Assembly (NCBI GenBank): GCA_024195585.1
Contig: SWBL01000059.1
Location: forward strand, 62,001-126,000
Direction: 5' to 3'
Source of the DNA: Aureobasidium sp. EXF-3400
Taxonomy: Eukaryota > Ascomycota > Dothideomycetes > Dothideales > Saccotheciaceae
Length of the DNA: 64,000 bases
Under the pieces are notes generated by a model. The model was not told where the DNA came from, made no database searches, and saw nothing but the letters and a program-made list of their open reading frames with translations. Of this stretch, positions 42,856-52,102 are shown piece after piece. The number at the start of each line of letters is the position of its first letter. Within the stretch, counting starts at the first letter, position 1. The translations under genes were made by a program, and so were the position numbers.

Positions 42856-43020
42856 TCAAGAAGAGCAGAACCCACCGCAGTACCAACCATAAAGCTTGGA
42901 GTAAAACATACGAGTACCGCACTTGGGGCAGTTGTACCAGAGACTATCAATGGGACGACCAAAGAGAGTAGACGGAGAGACAGAGCCAGAGCTAGAGGTG
43001 GTATTAGTGTGAGAGCACAT
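42856..43020 (-). CDS. Tiny zinc-ribbon-like protein, 54 residues
   Basis: ATG 43020 to TGA 42856. After a Ser/Thr-rich head ([20 protein letters not shown]) comes a compact Cys motif: [16 protein letters not shown], then [10 protein letters not shown]. The CPxCG...CxxxC arrangement is that of a rubredoxin/zinc-ribbon knuckle pair, a strong non-random feature in so short a frame. No family name comes to mind, and function is unknown (perhaps nucleic-acid or protein binding). It is not an extension of SNX3, which ends at 43543. The frame is open upstream of the ATG but has no earlier ATG. Confidence 0.6.
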   Translation of the reverse strand: MCSHTNTTSSSGSVSPSTLFGRPIDSLWYNCPKCGTRMFYSKLYGWYCGGFCSS

Positions 43021-43542
43021 TGTAATGGTTTGCTGTGTGGTAAGTGGTGCCAGTCGTTTGGAAGGTGACGGCAACAAAAGATGTAACAATGTCTGTATAT
43101 GTATACTCGAGGGTAAGTACAATAGCTTTGTTCACATTTGTGATGGGCCTGGTGGGCAAGAAAACGGGACAAAGACTGCTGACAATGGTAAAAGGTTTTT
43201 CGGCAGGCTTGAAAGAGAAGGGGCAGAAAAGAAAGAAGCTGCATATCTTCTGCAGACAAAGGGCATTGAATTGAGGTTTGCGATATGGATTTTGGGGAGT
43301 TATGCGTGGCAGATAGAGATAGATGTTGATATGTGATATGATCGTTAAAGAGCGAAGCAAGCCATGCAATGTACAGCTGCGAGCAGAAGCGGCTGGTTCG
43401 AGAGCAAGAGGAGGGGAAAAACGCCCAAGTATCGCTGAACCGCAGGAAAGAAGGGCAATTAGACATGAGTAAACTAGGAAGGGTATTCTTCTGAAAAGTG
43501 CAAAAACGTCGGTCGTCATGGAGGAATAGGCGGCAGTAAAAT
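43021..43542. other. Intergenic, no gene seen
   Basis: This stretch covers the SNX3 3' end and the upstream region of the tiny zinc-ribbon gene. Two minus-strand frames happen to stay open across it as run-ons of SNX3 frames; their content is not protein-like. Confidence 0.4.
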
Positions 43543-44140
43543 CTACCAAGCACTGCGGTCCCAGTTGGGGTCTAGATGTGTGTGTCAGCGTATACGTTCC
43601 AGGCTGGCAGAGTTGATTTGGGAGCATGAGCATACCCTGGACAAAACTTCCGAGCACGCGACTTCCTGTCTGCAACAGAGGATGGCCAACAACGATCTTG
43701 AGGAATCTCTCCAGACCTTTCCTGCGCTCCTCGATGACGGCGTCGTCGAACTTGTTGAAGTAGACCTTTCCGGGCAATGGCGGAATAGTGACGCGAGCAC
43801 TCTCGCGCTCGAGGATATCGCGGAAGTACTCAAAGTCTGAATAACGGCGGCGGACGCTGCTGTTGCGCAGCTTGAATGAGGGAATGTTTGTGCTCAGACG
43901 GATCTCATAGGTCGTGTAGCGCGACGAGGGTGTCAGACCGTGAGTTTGCGGGTTGCATACCTGGCAAGCGCAACTGTATCAGCAGGTGTGTAGTACCATG
44001 GCGGCGACGCGACTCACCTCAATCTCGAGAAAGTTCTCCGGTGGGCCGTAGATCTCCTCGAAGCTCTGAGATCTCGAATCGGGCATTGCCTGCATGGTCG
44101 AGTTTGTCCTCGAGGACGGACTGGGCTGGAACTGGTTCAT
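43543..44140 (-). CDS. SNX3: Sorting nexin 3 (Snx3/Grd19), PX-domain protein
   Basis: Exons 44018-44140, 43636-43960, 43543-43571; 158 residues. The N terminus is short and polar, ending in [16 protein letters not shown], the usual Snx3 lead-in. The PX domain has [35 protein letters not shown] (with PI3P-binding Arg-Arg-Tyr), IPPLPGK and [20 protein letters not shown]. It ends DPNWDRSAW, coded by the last 29 nt exon. Snx3 binds PI3P on endosomes and with retromer returns cargo to the Golgi or plasma membrane. Length matches the family (about 140-165). ATG 44140 is the first ATG of the frame. Confidence 0.95.
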
Positions 44141-44330
44141 GGTCGTATGGAAGATGATGTATGCGCCCGTCGAAGGTATGTACCGAGTTGCGGTGCGCAA
44201 TGGGCAGAACAGGTGGGAATGACAGGTTGGTAGTGGAGAGGGTGTGCAAGTCGGGTGCTGTACTCGTAGCCGTCGCTATCGCGCGTGCTCTAGCCATACG
44301 CCATTGCCCCGCGATTGGTCTTGGCTGTGC

Positions 44331-44606
44331 TTAGCGCCCTTTTGACTCCTTGTCTTCGGCCTCGGTGTCTGCCTTTCCAACATGCTCTTGCTGATCATCT
44401 TTTGGTCCATGTATCTTCGCATGTTCATGACCTCCTGCCTTGCCACTTTTGTGATGCTTCGTCGTTGTAGGTTCGCTGTCTTGGTCCAGTGACTCCTAGT
44501 CCTTCAGCTGCTTACGTGCCAGAAAGTGTCCGCCTGGTACTAGACTGAGATAGACCAGAACAGCGCAGGGAATTGCTGCAGCAAGTGTAGCTGGTCTTCG
44601 AAACAT
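44331..44606 (-). CDS. Small membrane peptide gene, structure uncertain (in-frame TAG)
   Basis: From ATG 44606 the frame encodes a strongly hydrophobic start (MFRRPATLAAAIPCAVLVYL) and PGGHFLARKQLKD, then meets TAG (44496-44498). The same frame continues for 54 charged codons (HHKSGKAGGHEHAKIHG, GKADTEAEDKESKGR) to TAA at 44331. A good donor (GTAAGC, 44515) just before the TAG and an acceptor CAG (ending 44435) would remove an 81 nt in-frame intron. That gives exons 44516-44606 and 44331-44434 and 64 residues. A second option, a 40 nt intron, shifts to a Met-rich frame. The product would be a single-pass protein with a charged tail. I recognise no family; a pseudogene is also possible. Confidence 0.42.
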
Positions 44607-45770
44607 CAATAGAGAGATATGTTGTCTTGTAGGGAAATGATCAATTGATGATGGTGATAAGGTACAATTGGTGAGCGGGCGTGGGACTGAGACCGTGTCA
44701 TTATTGACAACTCATCGTCTTTCCCTGCACAGAAGTCGCAGCTTGCATCGCCCTTATGTATTAACAGTCAATGCAATAGGAAGGCGCAACTGACCATCTG
44801 CATGTTTTTAGGTATGAACCTCCAAGCGATGAAGATCTTCTGATCATCAGAGATAAGATAAACCTACGGCAATTTCTCGGGACGAATGAACAAAGACATC
44901 TGCTTGCCCTGGTGATATTGATCTCATGTCCTGTTTGCATCGTCCAACTACAAACACTCTACTCAATTGCTATTGGAGATCAAGGGCAAGTGTTGCGATG
45001 AGGGAAGCCTCGCCCAATACCCTTGGCTCTGGTCTGTGACAAAGACTCACCGTCAGACTGGGTATGTGTCTTGATGGAAACCCACAAGACATGCTGGCCA
45101 TATGAGACAGATGATATGGTAAAGTGCTGTGAGAATGTGAGCCCATTCATCATGAAATTTCTCAATACTCTCGGAGAATGGTAGAAACTCTGTTATATTG
45201 TGCATGGTATCGATGACTGGCAAAGCAGGCTGAGGTTTGATGAGTTGCGTGCTAAGTCCCAAGCAGAATCATGAGTTACCTGACACTCGAGATGTGGTTG
45301 ATAGCACAGACTATCTGAGCAGACGGAATGACTGAGACAACATGCATATCAAAGAGTCTTCGGCCTGTTTGCTGTAGAAGTATACTCTGTATGCTTGCGT
45401 ATATTCAATCTCATGTCTCACAGGTAAAGCGACGTCCTCTCTGTACAAAGGCACAGTGGTTTTCAAATCAGAGATGTGTCCATAGAGAGTCGGGCGAATG
45501 TCGCTTGTCGATGGACTCTATCCTGTTTCCCGAAACTAATGTGCATTTTTACAGCTATACGCGTCACACACCTTTGCAGACGGAGAGAACGGAGAGGGTG
45601 CAAGTCGCGACCCGCTGAATAGTTCTAGTCCCTTCCGGTTTGGTTTGGTTTCGTTCAGCTCTGCGCACGCTTACACTGGTTCGACAGATCATTACTTCGC
45701 TCCTCTTATCTTGCGCGCGTGTTATCCTCTCTGCTGGTATCCTCGAGTTCTCGTCATATACAACAACAAC
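44607..45770. other. Intergenic, no gene seen
   Basis: About 1.16 kb upstream of the disordered-protein gene. No repeat, RNA gene or supported frame. Composition resembles other intergenic DNA here, with no sign of a decayed transposon. Confidence 0.4.
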
Positions 45771-48447
45771 ATGGCGAGCCAAAGTCACTCTGGTCGCCGT
45801 GCTCGGGGTAAGTGCAATGGCAGGCACCTTCTCTCTGACGCGAGTTGACACTTCGATAGCTTGGCAGAGGCGCGTACCTACTCTGCACAACATCTCTGAG
45901 CGCCGACTCCCGGTGGGCACTCCAGCAAGTCGCCTGCTTGCGCACTCTAGGAGAGAGAACCAACCATTCAACCACATCAATACTATCAGGGCCGAAGACC
46001 TAGACAACGAAAGGGCTAGTTCGCAATCTGCCCGCAAGCCTTATGTTTCTTCTTCACCATCTTCAACCAACCTGAACTCTGGCGAGACTGGTAAAATGTC
46101 TCCTCATGACTCTGGTTCTGAAGATCAGATCCGCCTCGCTGAGCTGGCAACAGCACGACTCGAGAGACAGAGCAAGAGAATTATCGACAACGATCCCACC
46201 ATTCCCTTGAGCAAGCTTGTTGAGCCCAAGACGACACAAACCAGACACCCTAGACATTGGCTGGATATTGATCACCCTGATTCAAGCGATGGCGACACAA
46301 GTCGCACGTCTAGAAAGGAAGGTCCAATGGACGTCCACGCCAAAGTCTTTCGACCCGGCTCGCGCGACAGCTCTGTTTCCCACAGCCGTGAGCCGCCTCG
46401 CGCACCCTCTGCTATGCTCAGTGCAGATGATGGGGACTTCCAGCTCGTCACTAGCAAGAAGACCAAGCCCTCGTCTAGACCTGCCGTCGGCCTTAACGCG
46501 CACGAGGTCAAAGTTGACGACAAGGCGATCGCTGTCTCAATCAACAGACAGGAAATCAACGAAGTTTTTGGCAACAACCTTCCACCCCTCAGTCACTTCC
46601 AGGGCAATGTCGGAAACAAAGACGGCCAAGTCGGTTTCGCTATGCACCCCAACGGTGACATCTCGGCTCAGCAGTGGTCGCAGTCCGACTACCAGTGGTT
46701 CAACATTGGTCAGTTCTCCAACTCGCGCAGACGTACTGAGGGCACTCTTGCCTCGCATCGACTGAAAGGCGAGAACGAGCTACATTCGATCCTCCAGCAT
46801 AGTCTTTGCTACTTCAGAGCGGTTGCGAAGCAGCATGAGGCATCCGCAATGAAGCTACCATTTGGCTCAAAAGAGTTGCAGGCTTATATGCCTAAGGTCT
46901 CCCTTGATCGCGCTGCACGAAAGGTGGCAGTTACACCTTCTGCTTCCGAAACCCAAATCAGATCAGAATCTGAGCACCCTCTTCCTGAAAAAAGACATCG
47001 TACTCGTACATCATCTCTTGGACCAGCACTTGAGCCTTGGGCACAAGGCTACGACTCTCGTGTTCGTAGCAAGCACGAGTCTTCTACTGCTCCTGCTGTG
47101 GCACCAGGCCCCATCGATCTCTCAGTCTTTCGCGAATTCAGACCCCTTGTCACATCTACGAGCACTATGCCAAATAGCACACTCAACAGTTCACCTTACA
47201 GCTTGACTACTCTGAACAATCTGTCTTTTGGAGCTTTCTCTACAGACAAAAACCATGGTCCTGCGGACAACGCCTTCCGACTCCCCGCTTCCGGCGAACC
47301 TGCTCCCATGCGGCCGAGTAGGAATGAGTTTAGCCAATATCTAAACTCATTTCTTCCAAAGAGTGTGCCGCAGACTGTCACCTCACAGCTGCAAGCGCCT
47401 GTCCCTAATCTGAACTTCTCCACTTTCCTCGAGAAGACTCAACCACAAGTTGCTTCGTCTAGTCAATCAACCCCATCAGCACAGCGCAACTTCACCAAGG
47501 CAAATCTTGACAAGATATTGAATGCTGCTTCAGCTCGCAACAGCAACACCAACACCAATACTTTTACAGGTACTCGGACCGTTCTTCATGATCCATTCCA
47601 GAGCCAATCTTCCTCAATACCTACGATGACCCAGCAACAATCGGGTGTGAAGCATCACGACATCACCTGGTCAAGCACTCCCATTGGCGAAGCTACTTCG
47701 AGTTTTGTCGGTCAGGCGTCTTCCTCAACAAGCAGTGACGATGTTCCATTCGATCCTCTTGACAGCGAGCCTGACTTTGCACCCAAGTTCAGAACGATGG
47801 AAACTATTGACATCAACCTACCGCACATGACGACTGAGGAGCTTGCAATGTACTCGAGACCCAGTCCCCAAAACTTCAATGGCCCCTTCTTCATGGGTAG
47901 CCCTGATGTTCCGAGCGAAGCCGGCAGGAAGAGCCACGAGCAGGAGCTTCACGATTGGTTCTACAGTGGCCTCTCGATCGCCGAGCGTCAAGATGAACAT
48001 TTCGAGTACATCAAGACCGCACACAATCAAAAGCCCAGCATTACGCAGCCCGTGGCCAACCCTGGACCCATCGGAACTCCTCCCGTTCGCTCACTGTCAA
48101 GCAAGAATTGGGAACCAGAGCCATTCAATGAGGTTACGACACGCTTGTTCTTGTCCATGCATGAGAGTCTCTCGCAGTATACTCAAGGCCCTCTTGAACA
48201 GCGTCGCGGCCATCCCGCTCCATTCTGTAATCCCCCAGAATGGTGCATTGACAAGAGCGCGAACGGCAACAACAGCTTCTTCGGCGAGGATTGGAGTCAA
48301 CCCCCTGAACGCATTAGTAGAGATGCGCGTTACAGACCTCTCCCTTCTGAGAGCAAATTCGGTGCTTACGACGGACTCGGTAGTAGTGCTGCTGGAACCC
48401 GCGCTTCTAACGGAAGACTCAGGTTCGGCTCGAACCTGAAGTACTGA
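45771..48447 (+). CDS. Large disordered protein, unknown function
   Basis: Exons 45771-45807 and 45860-48447; 874 residues. The start at ATG 45771 (MASQSHSGRRARAWQRRVPT) uses a 52 nt intron. An upstream non-ATG frame running into the same sequence would not need the intron but lacks a start. The protein is mostly Ser/Pro/Thr/Asn-rich and probably disordered, with a few compact blocks: EDQIRLAELATARLERQSKR, INEVFGNNLPPLSHFQGNVG, SQSDYQWFNIGQFSNSRRR and a C-terminal RYRPLPSESKFGAYDGLG. I recognise no domain. The pattern of conserved-looking islands in a disordered chain suggests a regulatory or RNA-associated scaffold, but that is a guess. Confidence 0.8.
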
Positions 48448-48895
48448 AGAAAGATACTAATACGGGGGGCGGGTTTCCTGTTTTAAGGCTCTCTCAAGGA
48501 CTGGCTCTTTCTTTCCAAGACCTCTCCAAAGCCATCAGGACATTCACCAATACTAGCGTCAGTAAACAGAGAACAACATGGGATAAAAAACATGATAATG
48601 ACTGCCTCGTCCAGACAACTTCGAAGTGCAAGAAGGACATTGATATGGATGGAGCGTGCATGAAGCGGATGGAAGACTTGAGGTTAATGGATTCTCCAAA
48701 GCGCACTATGCTTCTATTGCTTCCAGACAACTTGTATTATAGACAGACAAATCAAGACAGACAATATACTGTTCCGAGAGAGTTTTGTGTGTGCCTCCAG
48801 CATGGGTGAATCGTAGAAGCGTGAGATTATGGTAACGGAAGAAAGGCGGCTTCGACTTGAGGTATCTATACAAACTGCAGACCGATTTTGGCCGT
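48448..48895. other. Convergent 3' region, no gene seen
   Basis: 448 bp between the disordered-protein gene and the small membrane protein gene, both ending here. Nothing recognisable. Confidence 0.4.
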
Positions 48896-49552
48896 CTAGT
48901 AGCCGTCCTTGCCCCACTTGTTGTACTTCTCGTGAAGCTCCTGACCAAGGTATTAGCGACTCAGAACTCAATGTGTGTATGTTTCCAGCTACTCACTCTG
49001 GGCAGGTTGACGTTGGGAACGATAACCTCGTTAAGAGCAGAGGGAGCGTCCTTGCGAGGCTTGCTGGTGTCACCGCCGGGGTGGTACTGGTACTTGGCAT
49101 CACCGCCAGTCTTCCAGGGCTCGGAGTCGGCAGCAATGGCGACGGGGTTCTCAGATGAGGAGGAGGTAGGATTGCGCGAGAAGTGCCATCCAGCAAGACC
49201 GAAAGCACCGGACATAATAGTGAGCAGGATCTATACGTTTGCGAAGTGAAGTCAGTAATCGGGTATGCTGTCATTGGCTGTGCTTGGTGGGGGAGCACAG
49301 CGTTGGGTGAAGGGTATGGAGCAGCATTGGGGCATATAATTCGTTCGCAACATCTTTCTGAGTGTGTAGGAGGGCGCAGAGGCAGTGTCGACGTACGTAA
49401 AGCTCGGGGTCCTTGCGGGCGCCCTGCTTGAGGGCGTTCTTGTCGGCTTCGCGGCTGGCGGCAGAGGCAGCGTTCTCGGCGCCAGAGTTGATGCCCGAGG
49501 CACGGAGAGGGCGAGTTGCGCGGAAAGCGGCGCGTCCGATGATTGAGGCCAT
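48896..49552 (-). CDS. Small single-pass protein, probably mitochondrial inner membrane
   Basis: Exons 49397-49552, 48997-49230, 48896-48940; 144 residues. The N terminus is basic and amphipathic without acids (MASIIGRAAFRATRPLRASG), a good matrix-targeting sequence. Then come an Ala/Lys-rich segment, KQGARKDPELYILL, one hydrophobic helix (ILLTIMSGAFGLAGWHFSR) and a polar tail with EPWKTGGDAKYQYHPGGD. The end, ELHEKYNKWGKDGY, is coded by the last 45 nt exon. Architecture and size resemble small accessory subunits of respiratory complexes, but I cannot match a named one. All exons are multiples of three. GC-rich CCGCT-type repeats upstream resemble those before COX13. Confidence 0.82.
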
Positions 49553-50059
49553 TGTGTGAGAGGTGTGTGGTGTGGATTGGAGTGAAGAGGTTCCAATTGC
49601 TGGTATGGGGTGCTTGCCGGTTCGAATGTGGAATTGACGAGCTTGGGTTCCGCTCCGCTCGATGGCCTGATTCTTGGCGTAGCGGGTCAGGGTTGTACCA
49701 GCTGCATGGTCTTTCGACTCAAATATCACTATATCTTGCCGAGTATGAGTTTTTATCAGCTAGTACGTCGTTGGCACTATGTCTCAGTATATATGATGTG
49801 CTCAAAAGAGTATCAACTCGTTATATTCACTGGCTGGTCGTCAACATCACATTTATCACTTTTTTATACTCGGCTTCGGATAATCGCATGTGACTACCAG
49901 TGATACTCAAGGGCTGATCTTCAAAATACTGCTTCACAAACACAGTTCAGGCAGACCTCAAGCTATCGAAATGCACAGTTCTTTCCAAATAGTCGACGAG
50001 CTCATAGAGAGTCGATAATGTTACCACTCTCCATGGACATCCCGCATCTACTAAAGAAA
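49553..50059. other. Intergenic, no gene seen
   Basis: The presumed promoter of the small mitochondrial-like gene (with a TTCCGCTCCGCTC element at 49649-49661) and the 3' end of the F-box gene. No other feature. Confidence 0.4.
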
Positions 50060-51562
50060 TTATGTATTTTTATACTGACGCGTGACATACTTTTGCACGC
50101 GGGGAAGCTTCATCTTTTGCAGCAAGCCTCTCCAACTAAGACTCTTGTCTTTGTGACGTTGCTCGGTCTGCTCGGCCTTCTTCTTATACTTCTCGGCCTT
50201 CTTCTCATACCGCGTATCGAAGTTCTTTTCAACCTTCTCTTGCTCAACCCGCTGTTTCTTCTGTTTGAGCAGTTCCTGGATGTGCCGACCAATATGAGTA
50301 GATCTCCGCTGCCCGCATCCTCGGACCAACTTCTTGCAAATGTCGCACCACTCTGGCTGCGGCACTTTCCGTTTCCATTCTATTGTCCTGATCGCGTAAT
50401 TGTCAGGCGCCGTCGCGCTCGAGTCGGTGAACCCGCCCTTGCTGCACATGTCTTTGAAGGCACACCGAAAAAGCGCATCAAGGACGGCAGTAGTGCTTTG
50501 TCTCAGAAGGAAATCGAATATCGGAGCTCCGGTGTGATGTCCCCATGGAAGTTTTACTCGCTTCCGTTCGCAGAAGTTGAGACTATATCTATCGCATATA
50601 TGATGTGCAGCGGTAAGCCACCACATGTCTTCAGTTGTCATACAAGAACCTAGCTTTGTCCAGGTCTCCAAGGATAGTTCTATTCCAAGGTTACCGTGGT
50701 TCCAGACTCTGAGAGTGTACTCTGTCGAGCAGAAATAACACATGGTCGGGAAGGAACTCTCTGCATACAGACACAACTTGTTCCTGCTCGGCATTGAGGT
50801 AAACTTCTTACGGAGAACCTTAGTGACGAGCTCTTCCACACTAGGCATACGCTGCTGGTAGCGATCACCCCCTGGCATTCCAGGGCTCCAGTTCCAATGC
50901 GAACAAGGTCTGAAGACATGCCGTCCGATGCCGTTGATGAATAGTTCATCGCGCTGTTCGGCGTGGTAGAACATTCGCTGTGTAGTTGTCATGATCAAGG
51001 AGTCATCCAATATCACAGGCACTACATCCAGCTTTTTCAAGCATCCCTTGTTGATGTTCTTGAATTTTTCTTCCGTAAACTGATTCGCTTTACAATCCAG
51101 AGCAGCCATATCCTTGGAATCCATGACCTGCCAATCGGTGTGCAAAGCAATCGTGTGCAGGTCGTCTCTGCCCAAGCGATAACTTTCCATAACCTTGTAG
51201 ACATCCTCGAATTGTATGTGGTAATCCCAAGGGTCCAGATGGAGCCACATGCCTGATGTTGTACGGGGACAAGATGACCAACGCTGCCAGTCTTTGCATA
51301 CTTTGGGCGTATCTCTGCGAGGGTGAACACTGGCGCAGTAGTCGCAGAAGGTCTGGTCAGGCCAGTCTCTGGCTAACAAAGGCAGCAATTCGCGACGACG
51401 GTGTTCGGTCCACTTAGTATCCAGGTCCCCGAATCGTCGTATCGCCGGTGTGTGGAACAGGCTCTTGGTGGTGAGTGCTAGACAGTAGCTGCTGTCCGTT
51501 GGTAGATACTTGGCTACCTGGAGCACGAGCTCTAGCGGAAGCTTGGAAAAGTGGCACTCCAT
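50060..51562 (-). CDS. F-box protein of unknown substrate
   Basis: A single exon of 500 residues. The N-terminal F-box-like segment (about 5-45) reads FSKLPLELVLQVAKYLPTDS with SYCLALTTKSLF, the usual Skp1-binding pattern in fungal F-box proteins. It is followed by Cys pairs (FCDYCASVHPRRDTPKVC, MCYFCSTEY, WCDICKKLVRGCG) that could bind zinc. The C-terminal 80 residues are a Lys/Glu/Gln-rich coiled coil (ELLKQKKQRVEQEKVEKN). There are no WD or LRR repeats. Such F-box-only proteins are greatly expanded in Dothideomycetes and typically serve as SCF ubiquitin-ligase receptors; substrate unknown. ATG 51562 gives the F-box right at the N terminus. Confidence 0.85.
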   Translation of the reverse strand: MECHFSKLPLELVLQVAKYLPTDSSYCLALTTKSLFHTPAIRRFGDLDTKWTEHRRRELLPLLARDWPDQTFCDYCASVHPRRDTPKVCKDWQRWSSCPRTTSGMWLHLDPWDYHIQFEDVYKVMESYRLGRDDLHTIALHTDWQVMDSKDMAALDCKANQFTEEKFKNINKGCLKKLDVVPVILDDSLIMTTTQRMFYHAEQRDELFINGIGRHVFRPCSHWNWSPGMPGGDRYQQRMPSVEELVTKVLRKKFTSMPSRNKLCLYAESSFPTMCYFCSTEYTLRVWNHGNLGIELSLETWTKLGSCMTTEDMWWLTAAHHICDRYSLNFCERKRVKLPWGHHTGAPIFDFLLRQSTTAVLDALFRCAFKDMCSKGGFTDSSATAPDNYAIRTIEWKRKVPQPEWCDICKKLVRGCGQRRSTHIGRHIQELLKQKKQRVEQEKVEKNFDTRYEKKAEKYKKKAEQTEQRHKDKSLSWRGLLQKMKLPRVQKYVTRQYKNT

Positions 51563-52102
51563 CGTCCTGCGTAGTGTTTAGACAGGTGTTATCTTGAGTA
51601 GGGACGAAAAGAATGTGCGAGTTTAGAGAGCCCAGAGGTTGTCATAGGATGTACCGCGTAGATATGATGGATTTAAATGACTCGATTTCACGCATTTTGA
51701 TCTCTTACTTTAGACATGGATTTATCCATACCCACATGGCAGTAACTATCGATCCGCGACTCTTTCACAAATGCGAACAAACCAGGTCACTTAGATGATA
51801 TTTTACTCAGATGCCAAAGTCTAGACGTGACAGTGGTAAATTAATGGAGTTGATAGAGTTTGGGTGGCACGGACGGCCTGACTCTTGGACAAGTGCAATT
51901 TGGAAACGGCGCTGATCGTGTGTTACGCTCGACGACTTCCTGCACCAAGCAAACAAGTCGCTGCGCTGTTCTTCTTCAGTCAAGCATCTTGTCGCTTTGG
52001 TGTGCACCCGGAAGACTCGTGCGCCATCGACTCGAAAAACAACAAACACAGGCGGTACACAACAACAGGACATGCATTGATCATCGCCGGCGCTTGACGA
52101 TC
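51563..52102. other. Intergenic, no gene seen
   Basis: This stretch holds divergent upstream regions of the F-box gene and ERF2. The ERF2 frame is open back to 51860 without an ATG. No other feature. Confidence 0.4.

Noticed and set aside
42816..43777. Two long overlapping minus-strand frames (245 and 257 codons)
   Set aside because: They run on from SNX3 exon 2 through its intron and 3' region; the SNX3 splice model explains the real part and the remainder is not protein-like.
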